This document shows positions 41,810 through 54,483 of a DNA stretch of 64,000 bases, piece by piece (within the stretch, counting starts at the first letter, position 1; the number at the start of each line of letters is the position of its first letter). The notes beneath the pieces were generated by a model. The model did no database searches. It was not told the origin of the DNA and saw only the letters and a list, made by a program, of their open reading frames with translations. This DNA comes from Aquilaria yunnanensis (Eukaryota; Streptophyta; Magnoliopsida; Malvales; Thymelaeaceae). A program made the translations under genes and the position numbers. The stretch covers positions 1,366,501 through 1,430,500 of the forward strand of contig CM077599.1 in NCBI GenBank assembly GCA_039654915.1, given 5' to 3'.

Positions 41810-42324
41810 TAGTCCTCTACTAACCCTGTTGAAATATTGTGGAAGAAGAAGTGATCCGATCCGTTTTGCTTGTCCTTTAGTTTTATTATCAGCATTTTCT
41901 TTCGTGTTTTAGTTTTTCTTTCAGGGAATTTCTTTTTTACCTTATAAGATAGTCTCGTCCATGCTGATATTAAAACCATAGGACAATGCCTTTAGGTTGG
42001 AATGGCTGAGTAAAGAGTAATTTTTATTGCTCTTGAGACGCATCCTATTAGGTCTATTAGGCATAACATTTTAGGATAGTTAAGCTTCAACCTTATTTGG
42101 ATGACATATCTCTCAAGCGAATCTATATTTACTAAAGAAAATATTAGATGAACCTTGGATATTGATTCCAAACATCCGTTCCCCTTTACATAATTTGTTA
42201 GCGATATTGTCATCATCAAGATTCACTCATTTTATCGAAGTCTAAAATTTCGCACTCGCCTATTATGCAAATTCACACTTTCGAAGAAAATTATTCCAAT
42301 TCTAATTGCTTTCATATAAATTTC
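41810..42324 (+). other. Sequence between LOG and the repeat array (copy 3)
   Basis: Conserved spacer as in the other copies; no gene seen. Confidence 0.5.
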
Positions 42325-43375
42325 GCTCGAGGTTCAAGGAGATTTCCTTAACCTCATTCCATCAATTTTCCTTCAAACGATAGGAGAATTCCTATCGTCG
42401 AGGTTCTAAGGAAGGACCCTTAACCTCATTCAAACAATTTTCCTTCAAACGATAGGAGAGTTCCTGTCGTCGAGGTTCTAAGGTAGGACCCTTAACCTCA
42501 AAATCATCAATTTTCCTTCAAACGATAGGAGAGTTCCTATCGTCGAGGTTCTAAGGTAGGACCCTTAACCTCAAAATCATCAATTTTCCTTCAAACGATA
42601 GGAGAGTTCCTATCGTCGAGGTTCTAAGGTAGGACCCTTAACCTCAAAACAATCAATTTTCCTTCAAACGATAGGAGAGTTCCTATCGTCGAGGTTCTAA
42701 GGTAGGGCCCTTAACCTCAAAATCATCAATTTTCCTTCAAACGATAGGAGAGTTCCTATCGTCGAGGTTCTAAGGTAGGACCCTTAACCTCAAAATCATC
42801 AATTTTCCTTCAAACGATAGGAAAGTTCCTATCGTCGAGGTTCTAAGGTAGGACCCTTAACCTCATTCAAACAATTTTCCTTCAAACGATAGGAGAGTTC
42901 CTATCGTCGAGGTTCTAAGGTAGGACCCTTAACCTCAAAATCATCAATTTTCCTTCAAACGATAGGAGAGTTCCTGTCGTCGAGGTTCTAAGGTAGGACC
43001 CTTAACCTCAAAATCATCAATTTTCCTTCAAACGATAGGAGAGTTCCTATCGTCGAGGTTCTAAGGTAGGACCCTTAACCTCAAAATCATCAATTTTCCT
43101 TCAAACGATAGGAGAGTTCCTATCGTCGAGGTTCTAAGGTAGGACCCTTAACCTCATTCAAACAATTTTCCTTCAAACGATAGGAGAGTTCCTATCGTCG
43201 AGGTTCTAAGGTAGGACCCTTAACCTCAAAATCATCAATTTTACTTCAAACGATAGGAGAGTTCCTATTGTCGAGGTTCTAAGGTAGGACCCTTAACCTC
43301 AAAGTTATCAAATTTTCCCTTCAACGATAGGAGAGTTCTTATCGCAGAGGCTCTAAAAAAATTTTCCTTAACCAC
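42325..43375 (+). repeat. 74-bp tandem array (copy 3)
   Basis: About 14 units. Includes a TCCTATTG stem variant (about 43263) and a terminal TCTTATCG variant (about 43335); both keep a G-U pair with their partner in the sense RNA. Confidence 0.92.
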
Positions 43376-43465
43376 ATAGTTTAGGCGGCGAGAAGGTTCT
43401 CAATGGCTAGCTAAGACGGACGAAATTTGGTAATTACTTTGCATACATCATGTCCCATGAAGCAT

Positions 43466-43480
43466 GCAAAGGGGGGCAGC
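43466..43480 (+). other. Polypurine tract of copy 3
   Basis: GCAAAGGGGGGCAGC directly before the LTR. Confidence 0.9.
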
Positions 43481-46400
43481 TGTTGACACCCAATTTCGTC
43501 CGGGTTTTTTTTAAAAAATTTTTTTTAAAAAAAAAAAAAAAAACTAATTAAAAAAATTATCATTATTATTATTATTATTGCTAAAAAATTTTAATTATGT
43601 TAATTAGTTTAAAATATATTTTTATTTTGAGAAGATTTGATTTAAAATAATATATGTGTGAATATGTATGTGTTTGAAATAAAAATAAAATTTCAGGAAA
43701 AAATGACAAAAAAATTAAAAGTTTGAGGTAAAAATGACAAAATTAAGAAGTTTCAGGCAAAATTGACAAATTCTGAAAGTTCCAGGAGCATTTGGCAGTT
43801 TTTCACATAAAATTTTGAGCCTGCCGACGTTTTTGGCTCAAATTGACAGAAAACGACAAAATTGTCAAAATCAGAAGCTTCAGGAACTTATCCAGAGGCT
43901 GAGAGACGTAAAGGACTAAAATTGTCATTTTACCAATTTAAGAGATAAGTTTGAAATTTTTTATTAATTTATCCGTCCACAGTTCAGCTAAGCTCCTTCT
44001 ATAAATACCCCCCCAAATTCAGTTCTGAACACAGAAAAAAATAGCAAAAAAACTTAGAGCTCCGTTTTAAAAAAAGAGAAAATTACAGCCCTTAGCCCCA
44101 GCCCTCTTCCCTTCTTCCCCAGAAAGCCAATTTTTTTTTCTGCTGTTCCCTCTCTCTCTCTCTCTCTCTCTCTCTCCGCCGTGCCCCTCGCTGCCCGCCG
44201 CCGCCGCCCTACGCCGTTCGCCGCCGCCGTCCCTCTCCCTCGCGCCGCCGCCGTCCTTCCACCTTGCCGTCCCGCCGCCCATCTCGCCGTGACGCCGCCG
44301 TCCTCCTCCGCCGTTCGTTTCCTCTCCCCAGCCGCCAAGCCGCCCCGTCGCCTCGCCGCCCCGCCGCTCACACCGCCCCGCCGTAGCGCCGCCGTCGCCC
44401 CTGCCCCGTGCCGCCACGCCAGCAACCCCACCCCCCTGCCCCTCTCTGCCGCGTCGCGCCCGCGTACCCAGGAAATTCAAAAATTTCAACTTCTAGGTAA
44501 AATTCAAATTTAATCTTTCATCTTTTCAACTTCTTTCATCTTGGTCACTAATCTTTTTATTTTGTTTTTTTTTTCAGAATTAATTACTAACTTTATTTTT
44601 TTTACTTGTGTATTTATTTGTTTATTATTGTTATTGTTACTAACCTTTTTTTTTTTTTTTTTGTTATTATTAACTTGTTAACTAACTTACTAACAACTAA
44701 CTTTTAACATTATTATTGTTACTAACCTTTTAATTTTTGCATTATTACTAACTTTTATTATTGTTAATTAATTTAATCAACTTGGTTAATTAACAATTAA
44801 TTAATTTGGCTAAATTTTATTATTGTTGTTAATTAATTAATTTAATTAACTTGACTAACTTTTTATTATTGTTGTTAACAATTAATTTAATTAAACTTGG
44901 CTAATTTTTATTATTGTTGTTAATTAATTTAATCTAACTTTTACTAACCTTTTTTATTGTTATTAACTAACTAATCCAACTAATCTAACTATATTAATTG
45001 TGCTAACTTTTATTATTATTGTGTTATTAAAGTGGATGGCCAAAAAGCCCCACTTTATTAATTGAATTTTTTTATGATTAAAAGATAAAAAAAGGAATTT
45101 TACGTGAATGATTTTCTAAAGGCTAATAAAAATTACTTTTTTTTATTTTGAAACAAAGTTTTTATTCCTTTTAATAAACAAACATAATGAAATAATTCAA
45201 AAATAAAATAAATAAATAAATAAACATAAAATCATTCTTTTAATACATCTTTAAAATTAATAATTAATGAAATGAAAAAAAAAAAATTAAAACTCCATGA
45301 CTAAATGATCCGCCAGGATTCATGGCTCGGAAATATTTTTAAATAAAATATATAAATAAATTTTTTCTTTATAAAAAATAAAAAAAAACTTTAGACTAAT
45401 ATATTAATTATCTATTAATATATAATTTTTTTTAGTTTTCTTTATTAATAAAAAGAATAAAAAGCGTAAAAATTTTGGGTTAATATTTTATTCAGTAATA
45501 TTTTACTTATTAAATTATATAACTTTTTGTTTCTTTTATAAAAATCTTAATCAAATAATTTCAAAATAATACAAAATAAAACAAAAATAATTGAATTTTC
45601 TCTTAAATATTTTTGACTTATTGATTAGATATATTTTCAGAAATATAAATTAAAATTAAAAAAAAAAAAATCTTTCATCAAACAAAGAAGAATATAAAAA
45701 ATAAAAATATCAAGACTTTTGTTTTAAAATACATATAAGTTTTCGGTTAAATAATCTTTTATTCCAAAATAAATTAAATAAATATCAAAACTTTTCTTCT
45801 TTTGTTTAAAATTTTTGTTTCTCTTAATAAAAAAAAATAATAAAAAAATAATAATAAAATAATAAAAAATAATAAAAAAAAATAAATAAAAAAATAAAAA
45901 TTTTTAGTTCATGGTATATTGGCTGGAAACTGTCTCGTGCCCGCTTTTGAGCTGCTTCACCTGGTGAAGAGGGTCTGGCTGAGTAACAACGCCCCGTACC
46001 ATGATCAAAATTTTTATTTTTAAACTCTTTTAAATTAACTTCTTATTAAATAAAAATTAATTATTATTTTTTTTAATTCTTTTATAAATTGAGTAATCCT
46101 TTAAAATAATAAATATCTTTCATTAAACAAGAAAACAAAAAAAGTAAACAAGAAAAAAAAGAAAGATAAGAAAAATAAAAGAAAGAAAAGAAAGAAAAAT
46201 AAAAGAAAGATAAGAAAGAAAAGAAAGATAAAAAAATAAAAGAAAAGATAAGAAAAATAAAAGAAAGATAAGAAAGAAAAGAAAGATAAAAAAAAATAAA
46301 AGAAAAGATAAGAAAGAAAAATAAAAGAAAGATAAGATAAAGAAAAGAAAGGAAAGATAAGAAAAAGAAAAGAAAGATAAAAGAAAGAAAAAAGAAAAAG

Positions 46401-47135
46401 AAAAGAAAGAAAGAAAAGAATAAAAAAGAAAGAAAAGAAAAGAAATTAAAAGAAATTTAAAAAAAAAAAAAAGTAAAAAAAGTAAAAAAGAAGAAAAAGA
46501 AAGAAAGTAAAAAAAGAAGTAAAAATATAAAGATAAATTTTTTTAGTTAGTATTAAAAATCATTCATAAATAAAAAGAATTACCATTTAAAAATTAATTT
46601 CATAATAATAAGAATTAAATAATTACGATAAATCAATTTCCATATCCGGATGATCCGGCAGGATCTACGGTTTGGAAAATATCAAACTTTTTAAAATAAA
46701 TAAATTAAATAAATACAAAGATAAAAATCCATGTTTACAATATGGATTAAATTATTTAAATTTCACTAAATTCCGTGTCCAAATGACTCGGCAGAGTCCA
46801 TGGTTCGGAATCAAATCTTCCGTGTCCAAATGACTCGGCAGAGTCCATGGTTCGGAAGTATAAAATTTCATACAAATTAATTAATTTAAAAATCCACATT
46901 TCGACTAATCCAGTTAAAATTTCTAATTTTGAAAATTAACTGAGAATTATTTAAAAGCAAAGCAAAACAAAATTAAAATCAACTAAGGTGCCAATTTTTG
47001 GGCGTTTTAACAAAGTTGTTTTAACGTAACCGTACTCCCGATCTCCGAACTCTCGCAGACCAATTTTAAGGTGACCAATCGACCTAAGAAAACTGATTGG
47101 TGGCGACTCCCGAAAACGGCCCGCACGTTGCCACA
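43481..47135 (+). repeat. LTR type alpha, copy 3
   Basis: 3655 bp from TGTTGACACC to GTTGCCACA. TATA box at 44000-44007, GC-rich leader at about 44110-44490, 94-bp block at 45910-46003, purine-rich tract at 46139-46520, hairpin modules at about 45292, 46637, 46770 and 46818. An internal copy of the primer-site core (TGGCGACTCC, 47101-47110) lies 25 bp before the end. Confidence 0.9.
45910..46003 (+). repeat. Conserved 94-bp GC-rich block (copy 3 LTR)
   Basis: Same sequence as 6207-6300 in element sense, bounded by CATGGTA/TACCATG. Confidence 0.8.
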
Positions 47136-47140
47136 GCTTG
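47136..47140. other. Centre of the palindrome (LTR tail-to-tail junction)
   Basis: The copy 3 LTR ends at GCCACA (47135). Five bases (GCTTG) follow, and then the copy 4 LTR begins at 47141 with TTTTCTGGAGTCGCCA, lacking its last roughly 20 bases. The two LTRs therefore meet 3' end to 3' end. Confidence 0.8.
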
Positions 47141-50100
47141 TTTTCTGGAGTCGCCACCAATCAGTTTACTTAGGTCGATTGGTCACCTTAAAATTGGTCT
47201 GCGAGAGTTCGGAGATCGGGAGTACGGTTACGTTAAAACAACTTTGTTAAAACGCCCAAAAATTGGCACCTTAGTTGATTTTAATTTTGTTTTGCTTTGC
47301 TTTTAAATAATTCTCAGTTAATTTTCAAAATTAGAAATTTTAACTGGATTAGTCGAAATGTGGATTTTTAAATTAATTAATTTGTATGAAATTTTATACT
47401 TCCGAACCATGGACTCTGCCGAGTCATTTGGACACGGAAGATTTGATTCCGAACCATGGACTCTGCCGAGTCATTTGGACACGGAATTTAGTGAAATTTA
47501 AATAATTTAATCCATATTGTAAACATGGATTTTTATCTTTGTATTTATTTAATTTATTTATTTTAAAAAGTTTGATATTTTCCAAACCGTAGATCCTGCC
47601 GGATCATCCGGATATGGAAATTGATTTATCGTAATTATTTAATTCTTATTATTATGAAATTAATTTTTAAATGGTAATTCTTTTTATTTATGAATGATTT
47701 TTAATACTAACTAAAAAAATTTATCTTTATATTTTTACTTCTTTTTTTACTTTCTTTCTTTTTCTTCTTTTTTACTTTTTTTACTTTTTTTTTTTTTTAA
47801 ATTTCTTTTAATTTCTTTTCTTTTCTTTCTTTTTTATTCTTTTCTTTCTTTCTTTTCTTTTTCTTTTTTCTTTCTTTTATCTTTCTTTTCTTTTTCTTAT
47901 CTTTCCTTTCTTTTCTTTATCTTATCTTTCTTTTATTTTTCTTTCTTATCTTTTCTTTTATTTTTTTTTATCTTTCTTTTCTTTCTTATCTTTCTTTTAT
48001 TTTTCTTATCTTTTCTTTTATTTTTTTATCTTTCTTTTCTTTCTTATCTTTCTTTTATTTTTCTTTCTTTTCTTTCTTTTATTTTTCTTATCTTTCTTTT
48101 TTTTCTTGTTTACTTTTTTTGTTTTCTTGTTTAATGAAAGATATTTATTATTTTAAAGGATTACTCAATTTATAAAAGAATTAAAAAAAATAATAATTAA
48201 TTTTTATTTAATAAGAAGTTAATTTAAAAGAGTTTAAAAATAAAAATTTTGATCATGGTACGGGGCGTTGTTACTCAGCCAGACCCTCTTCACCAGGTGA
48301 AGCAGCTCAAAAGCGGGCACGAGACAGTTTCCAGCCAATATACCATGAACTAAAAATTTTTATTTTTTTATTTATTTTTTTTTATTATTTTTTATTATTT
48401 TATTATTATTTTTTTATTATTTTTTTTTATTAAGAGAAACAAAAATTTTAAACAAAAGAAGAAAAGTTTTGATATTTATTTAATTTATTTTGGAATAAAA
48501 GATTATTTAACCGAAAACTTATATGTATTTTAAAACAAAAGTCTTGATATTTTTATTTTTTATATTCTTCTTTGTTTGATGAAAGATTTTTTTTTTTTTA
48601 ATTTTAATTTATATTTCTGAAAATATATCTAATCAATAAGTCAAAAATATTTAAGAGAAAATTCAATTATTTTTGTTTTATTTTGTATTATTTTGAAATT
48701 ATTTGATTAAGATTTTTATAAAAGAAACAAAAAGTTATATAATTTAATAAGTAAAATATTACTGAATAAAATATTAACCCAAAATTTTTACGCTTTTTAT
48801 TCTTTTTATTAATAAAGAAAACTAAAAAAAATTATATATTAATAGATAATTAATATATTAGTCTAAAGTTTTTTTTTATTTTTTATAAAGAAAAAATTTA
48901 TTTATATATTTTATTTAAAAATATTTCCGAGCCATGAATCCTGGCGGATCATTTAGTCATGGAGTTTTAATTTTTTTTTTTTTCATTTCATTAATTATTA
49001 ATTTTAAAGATGTATTAAAAGAATGATTTTATGTTTATTTATTTATTTATTTTATTTTTGAATTATTTCATTATGTTTGTTTATTAAAAGGAATAAAAAC
49101 TTTGTTTCAAAATAAAAAAAAGTAATTTTTATTAGCCTTTAGAAAATCATTCACGTAAAATTCCTTTTTTTATCTTTTAATCATAAAAAAATTCAATTAA
49201 TAAAGTGGGGCTTTTTGGCCATCCACTTTAATAACACAATAATAATAAAAGTTAGCACAATTAATATAGTTAGATTAGTTGGATTAGTTAGTTAATAACA
49301 ATAAAAAAGGTTAGTAAAAGTTAGATTAAATTAATTAACAACAATAATAAAAATTAGCCAAGTTTAATTAAATTAATTGTTAACAACAATAATAAAAAGT
49401 TAGTCAAGTTAATTAAATTAATTAATTAACAACAATAATAAAATTTAGCCAAATTAATTAATTGTTAATTAACCAAGTTGATTAAATTAATTAACAATAA
49501 TAAAAGTTAGTAATAATGCAAAAATTAAAAGGTTAGTAACAATAATAATGTTAAAAGTTAGTTGTTAGTAAGTTAGTTAACAAGTTAATAATAACAAAAA
49601 AAAAAAAAAAAAAAGGTTAGTAACAATAACAATAATAAACAAATAAATACACAAGTAAAAAAAATAAAGTTAGTAATTAATTCTGAAAAAAAAAAACAAA
49701 ATAAAAAGATTAGTGACCAAGATGAAAGAAGTTGAAAAGATGAAAGATTAAATTTGAATTTTACCTAGAAGTTGAAATTTTTGAATTTCCTGGGTACGCG
49801 GGCGCGACGCGGCAGAGAGGGGCAGGGGGGTGGGGTTGCTGGCGTGGCGGCACGGGGCAGGGGCGACGGCGGCGCTACGGCGGGGCGGTGTGAGCGGCGG
49901 GGCGGCGAGGCGACGGGGCGGCTTGGCGGCTGGGGAGAGGAAACGAACGGCGGAGGAGGACGGCGGCGTCACGGCGAGATGGGCGGCGGGACGGCAAGGT
50001 GGAAGGACGGCGGCGGCGCGAGGGAGAGGGACGGCGGCGGCGAACGGCGTAGGGCGGCGGCGGCGGGCAGCGAGGGGCACGGCGGAGAGAGAGAGAGAGA

Positions 50101-50780
50101 GAGAGAGAGAGGGAACAGCAGAAAAAAAATTGGCTTTCTGGGGAAGAAGGGAAGAGGGCTGGGGCTAAGGGCTGTAATTTTCTCTTTTTTTAAAACGGAG
50201 CTCTAAGTTTTTTTGCTATTTTTTTCTGTGTTCAGAACTGAATTTGGGGGGGTATTTATAGAAGGAGCTTAGCTGAACTGTGGACGGATAAATTAATAAA
50301 AAATTTCAAACTTATCTCTTAAATTGGTAAAATGACAATTTTAGTCCTTTACGTCTCTCAGCCTCTGGATAAGTTCCTGAAGCTTCTGATTTTGACAATT
50401 TTGTCGTTTTCTGTCAATTTGAGCCAAAAACGTCGGCAGGCTCAAAATTTTATGTGAAAAACTGCCAAATGCTCCTGGAACTTTCAGAATTTGTCAATTT
50501 TGCCTGAAACTTCTTAATTTTGTCATTTTTACCTCAAACTTTTAATTTTTTTGTCATTTTTTCCTGAAATTTTATTTTTATTTCAAACACATACATATTC
50601 ACACATATATTATTTTAAATCAAATCTTCTCAAAATAAAAATATATTTTAAACTAATTAACATAATTAAAATTTTTTAGCAATAATAATAATAATAATGA
50701 TAATTTTTTTAATTAGTTTTTTTTTTTTTTTTTAAAAAAAATTTTTTAAAAAAAAACCCGGACGAAATTGGGTGTCAACA
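47141..50780 (-). repeat. LTR type alpha, 3' LTR of copy 4
   Basis: 3640 bp, nearly identical to the alpha LTRs of copies 1 and 3. TATA box at 50253-50260, GC-rich leader 49748-50170, pyrimidine tract 47745-48115, 94-bp block 48254-48347, hairpin modules about 47400, 47450, 47580 and 48928. The extreme 3' end is missing. Confidence 0.88.
48254..48347 (-). repeat. Conserved 94-bp GC-rich block (copy 4 3' LTR)
   Basis: Same sequence as 6207-6300. Confidence 0.8.
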
Positions 50781-50795
50781 GCTGCCCCCCTTTGC
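50781..50795 (-). other. Polypurine tract of copy 4
   Basis: GCAAAGGGGGGCAGC in element sense, next to the LTR start. Confidence 0.9.
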
Positions 50796-50884
50796 ATGCT
50801 TCATGGGACATGATGTATGCAAAGTAATTACCAAATTTCGTCCGTCTTAGCTAGCCATTGAGAACCTTCTCGCCGCCTAAACTA

Positions 50885-51936
50885 TGTGGTTAAGGAAAAT
50901 TTTTTTAGAGCCTCTGCGATAAGAACTCTCCTATCGTTGAAGGGAAAATTTGATAACTTTGAGGTTAAGGGTCCTACCTTAGAACCTCGACAATAGGAAC
51001 TCTCCTATCGTTTGAAGTAAAATTGATGATTTTGAGGTTAAGGGTCCTACCTTAGAACCTCGACGATAGGAACTCTCCTATCGTTTGAAGGAAAATTGTT
51101 TGAATGAGGTTAAGGGTCCTACCTTAGAACCTCGACGATAGGAACTCTCCTATCGTTTGAAGGAAAATTGATGATTTTGAGGTTAAGGGTCCTACCTTAG
51201 AACCTCGACGATAGGAACTCTCCTATCGTTTGAAGGAAAATTGATGATTTTGAGGTTAAGGGTCCTACCTTAGAACCTCGACGACAGGAACTCTCCTATC
51301 GTTTGAAGGAAAATTGATGATTTTGAGGTTAAGGGTCCTACCTTAGAACCTCGACGATAGGAACTCTCCTATCGTTTGAAGGAAAATTGTTTGAATGAGG
51401 TTAAGGGTCCTACCTTAGAACCTCGACGATAGGAACTTTCCTATCGTTTGAAGGAAAATTGATGATTTTGAGGTTAAGGGTCCTACCTTAGAACCTCGAC
51501 GATAGGAACTCTCCTATCGTTTGAAGGAAAATTGATGATTTTGAGGTTAAGGGCCCTACCTTAGAACCTCGACGATAGGAACTCTCCTATCGTTTGAAGG
51601 AAAATTGATTGTTTTGAGGTTAAGGGTCCTACCTTAGAACCTCGACGATAGGAACTCTCCTATCGTTTGAAGGAAAATTGATGATTTTGAGGTTAAGGGT
51701 CCTACCTTAGAACCTCGACGATAGGAACTCTCCTATCGTTTGAAGGAAAATTGATGATTTTGAGGTTAAGGGTCCTACCTTAGAACCTCGACGACAGGAA
51801 CTCTCCTATCGTTTGAAGGAAAATTGTTTGAATGAGGTTAAGGGTCCTTCCTTAGAACCTCGACGATAGGAATTCTCCTATCGTTTGAAGGAAAATTGAT
51901 GGAATGAGGTTAAGGAAATCTCCTTGAACCTCGAGC
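50885..51936 (-). repeat. 74-bp tandem array (copy 4)
   Basis: About 14 units in the same order of variants as copy 1 (8850-9890), including the TTTCCTATCG and GACAGGAACT forms. This shows copies 1 and 4 are very close relatives. Confidence 0.92.
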
Positions 51937-52451
51937 GAAATTTATATGAAAGCAATTAGAATTGGAATAATTTTCTTCGAAAGTGTGAATTTGCATAATA
52001 GGCGAGTGCGAAATTTTAGACTTCGATAAAATGAGTGAATCTTGATGATGACAATATCGCTAACAAATTATGTAAAGGGGAACGGATGTTTGGAATCAAT
52101 ATCCAAGGTTCATCTAATATTTTCTTTAGTAAATATAGATTCGCTTGAGAGATATGTCATCCAAATAAGGTTGAAGCTTAACTATCCTAAAATGTTATGC
52201 CTAATAGACCTAATAGGATGCGTCTCAAGAGCAATAAAAATTACTCTTTACTCAGCCATTCCAACCTAAAGGCATTGTCCTATGGTTTTAATATCAGCAT
52301 GGACGAGACTATCTTATAAGGTAAAAAAGAAATTCCCTGAAAGAAAAACTAAAACACGAAAGAAAATGCTGATAATAAAACTAAAGGACAAGCAAAACGG
52401 ATCGGATCACTTCTTCTTCCACAATATTTCAACAGGGTTAGTAGAGGACTA
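51937..52451 (-). other. Sequence between LOG and the repeat array (copy 4)
   Basis: Conserved spacer; no sense-strand gene. Confidence 0.5.
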
Positions 52452-53081
52452 TTATGGGATCGAACTGTTCGGGAAAGACTGTCGCGTCCAGTCTATCTGA
52501 ATCATTGCTGGATCTGGTTCAGGAACAAAAGCTTGTATTTTATCTAGCAATTCTTCAGCAGTTGTTGCGGATATTATGATTCGCCGTGCCACTCTTGATA
52601 TAAAATTCTTCTGCATAGCATAATCCATAAAAGCTATCAGACCTGTAAAGAAATTGTTAACATTTAAAAGCCCAATGGGTTTCTTATGCAAATTAAGTTG
52701 GGCCATGGAAGCAATTTGAAAGACTTCTCCCAATGTGCCAAAACCACCTGGTAGAGCGATAAAAGCATCAGCATTTAAAAGCATTTGTAACACACGCTCT
52801 TGTAAATTTTTAACCACTAATTCTTCTCCAATCGTGCCCCCAGAAATAAATTTCAGAGGTCCAGGGATAATGCCCAGAACTTGACTTCCTCCTAGAGATG
52901 CTGCTGATGCTACACCTCCCATTAATCCGACACTACCTCCTCCATAAACTAAATGTATTTTTCGCTCAGCTAATACTCTACCCAAATGGTTGGCTGCTTT
53001 TAAATACTCTTCATCTTTTCCTGGAAAAGCCCCAGAAAATACACAAATACTTCGGGATTTACGAGTTGGGGTTTTCTCCAT
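52452..53081 (-). CDS. LOG-family protein (copy 4 cargo)
   Basis: 209 residues, the same protein as copies 1 and 3, with Arg96, PGGFGTLGE and Glu119. TATA box at 53114-53121. It is retained intact although this element has no pol. Confidence 0.9.
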   Translation of the reverse strand: MEKTPTRKSRSICVFSGAFPGKDEEYLKAANHLGRVLAERKIHLVYGGGSVGLMGGVASAASLGGSQVLGIIPGPLKFISGGTIGEELVVKNLQERVLQMLLNADAFIALPGGFGTLGEVFQIASMAQLNLHKKPIGLLNVNNFFTGLIAFMDYAMQKNFISRVARRIIISATTAEELLDKIQAFVPEPDPAMIQIDWTRQSFPNSSIP

Positions 53082-53129
53082 TCCTATCCTTACCCTTGTG
53101 AGAAAAGAGGATATATTTATAGAGATGAA

Positions 53130-53635
53130 GAGATAAGGCAATAATTTTATTTTTCAAGAATGGATACATTATTGCCAGCTATTCATAGTAGTCACGGGTA
53201 TGACTCTGGTCAGGTATGGGTACACTATCGTTAAAAGAGGAGGAAAATTTTCAAAATAGCTGCTAGCATGTACAGTAGTTGCGACTGTAGCTTATGTCAG
53301 GAGTAGGTACATGATTGTCGGATGAGAAGGAAAATTTCAAAAGTGGCAGGTATATACAGTAGTCATAATTATAGCTCATGTCAGGAGTGGGTACATTATG
53401 GGAGGAAAATTTCAAAAGCGTCAGCTAGCATGTACAGTATCGTGACTATGCCTTATGTCAAGAGTGGATACATTATTGCTGAAAGAGGAGGAAAATTTCA
53501 AAAGCGACAGCTAGCACGTACAGTAATCGTGACTTTGGTTCATGTCAGGAGTGGATACATTATTACCAAAAGGGGAGGAAAATTTCAAAAGCGACAGCTA
53601 GCACGTACAGTAATCGTGACCTTGTTCCGTCTTCT
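53130..53635 (-). promoter_or_regulatory. Tandem upstream modules of LOG (copy 4)
   Basis: Same modules as 30355-30845, in the minus orientation. Confidence 0.65.
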
Positions 53636-53670
53636 ACTGGCTTTGCGTCCAGTAACGGCTTCAATGCTTT

Positions 53671-54219
53671 CTATGAATCAGTGATTTGCATCTCATCTAG
53701 CTTTTTCACAAACTGGCAAACAGGGTCGTTTAGGGTCAGATTCCCAAGACTGTAACGTTCTCGTTCTTTTTGGAGAATTATCCATAATCCAACAACCTCA
53801 AATTGCACTATTCCGCAAGAATGCGCTTCAAGAACCTCTCGGATATCTTCCAGAGATTCCTTACGCAAGCCATTCTTGATGAATTTTATTCTATCATTAC
53901 GATTTCTGGTGATCACTCCTGGAGAACGACATTTATTGCCGCAAATCCACCATCCACAATTGTGACAGACGCCTAGCCTCTTTGCTCTTCTCTTTTTGGC
54001 ATAAACGCTTTTACCAAAGCCGGGCATACGGGGAAAGAACGCATCTGGAACTTCACCAGCCGAACGAACTTTAGCTTCGATTAGCCACCGCACATTATCA
54101 GGAATGCCTTTGTGCATAAATAGTCGGAATCGTTCACATCTAGCTTGACAAACCTTTTTAAGAACATTTATTGGGAAAGAAGGGAAATATTTTCGTAGAG
54201 CGGAAAGAGAAGGCTCCAT
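53671..54219 (-). CDS. CRP3 (copy 4 cargo)
   Basis: 182 residues (alternative ATG at 54234). Shares the Cys variant VLKKVCQARCERF with copy 2, not with its palindrome partner copy 3. Confidence 0.82.
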   Translation of the reverse strand: MEPSLSALRKYFPSFPINVLKKVCQARCERFRLFMHKGIPDNVRWLIEAKVRSAGEVPDAFFPRMPGFGKSVYAKKRRAKRLGVCHNCGWWICGNKCRSPGVITRNRNDRIKFIKNGLRKESLEDIREVLEAHSCGIVQFEVVGLWIILQKERERYSLGNLTLNDPVCQFVKKLDEMQITDS

Positions 54220-54483
54220 TGATGAATGAGGCATTTAAGAGAAAAAGAAAGAAATTAGTGATTGTAGGAAATGGAAATAACTGAATTTGGGAGTTATGGA
54301 GTACCGTATCCAGAAGGAAGAACACGCATTTATAGTGATGAAAGGATAATGCGTTTATTACACTTACGGAAGTAAGTACATTATTGCCAAAAGAAAAGAC
54401 AAATGACAGCTTATATGTACAGCAATCATGACTGTGGCTCTCATCTTCCACTAATTCATGTCCAGTAATGGCTTCAATGCCTT

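Larger units (their letters stand above)
37427..47135 (+). mobile_element. Copy 3: cargo-carrying element, left arm of the palindrome
   Basis: Contains the pol-to-CRP1 spacer, CRP1-3, LOG, 74-bp array, polypurine tract and a full alpha LTR. Coordinates pair with copy 4 at a constant sum of 94261 (for example CRP1 starts 38434 and 55827; LTR starts 43481 and 50780). ORF1, gag and pol are absent. Confidence 0.88.

Noticed and set aside
46951..47306. 69-codon frames starting MVATPEN at LTR ends (also at 59198-59419)
   Set aside because: They consist of the LTR 3' end and primer-site sequence read through the palindrome centre; no domain.
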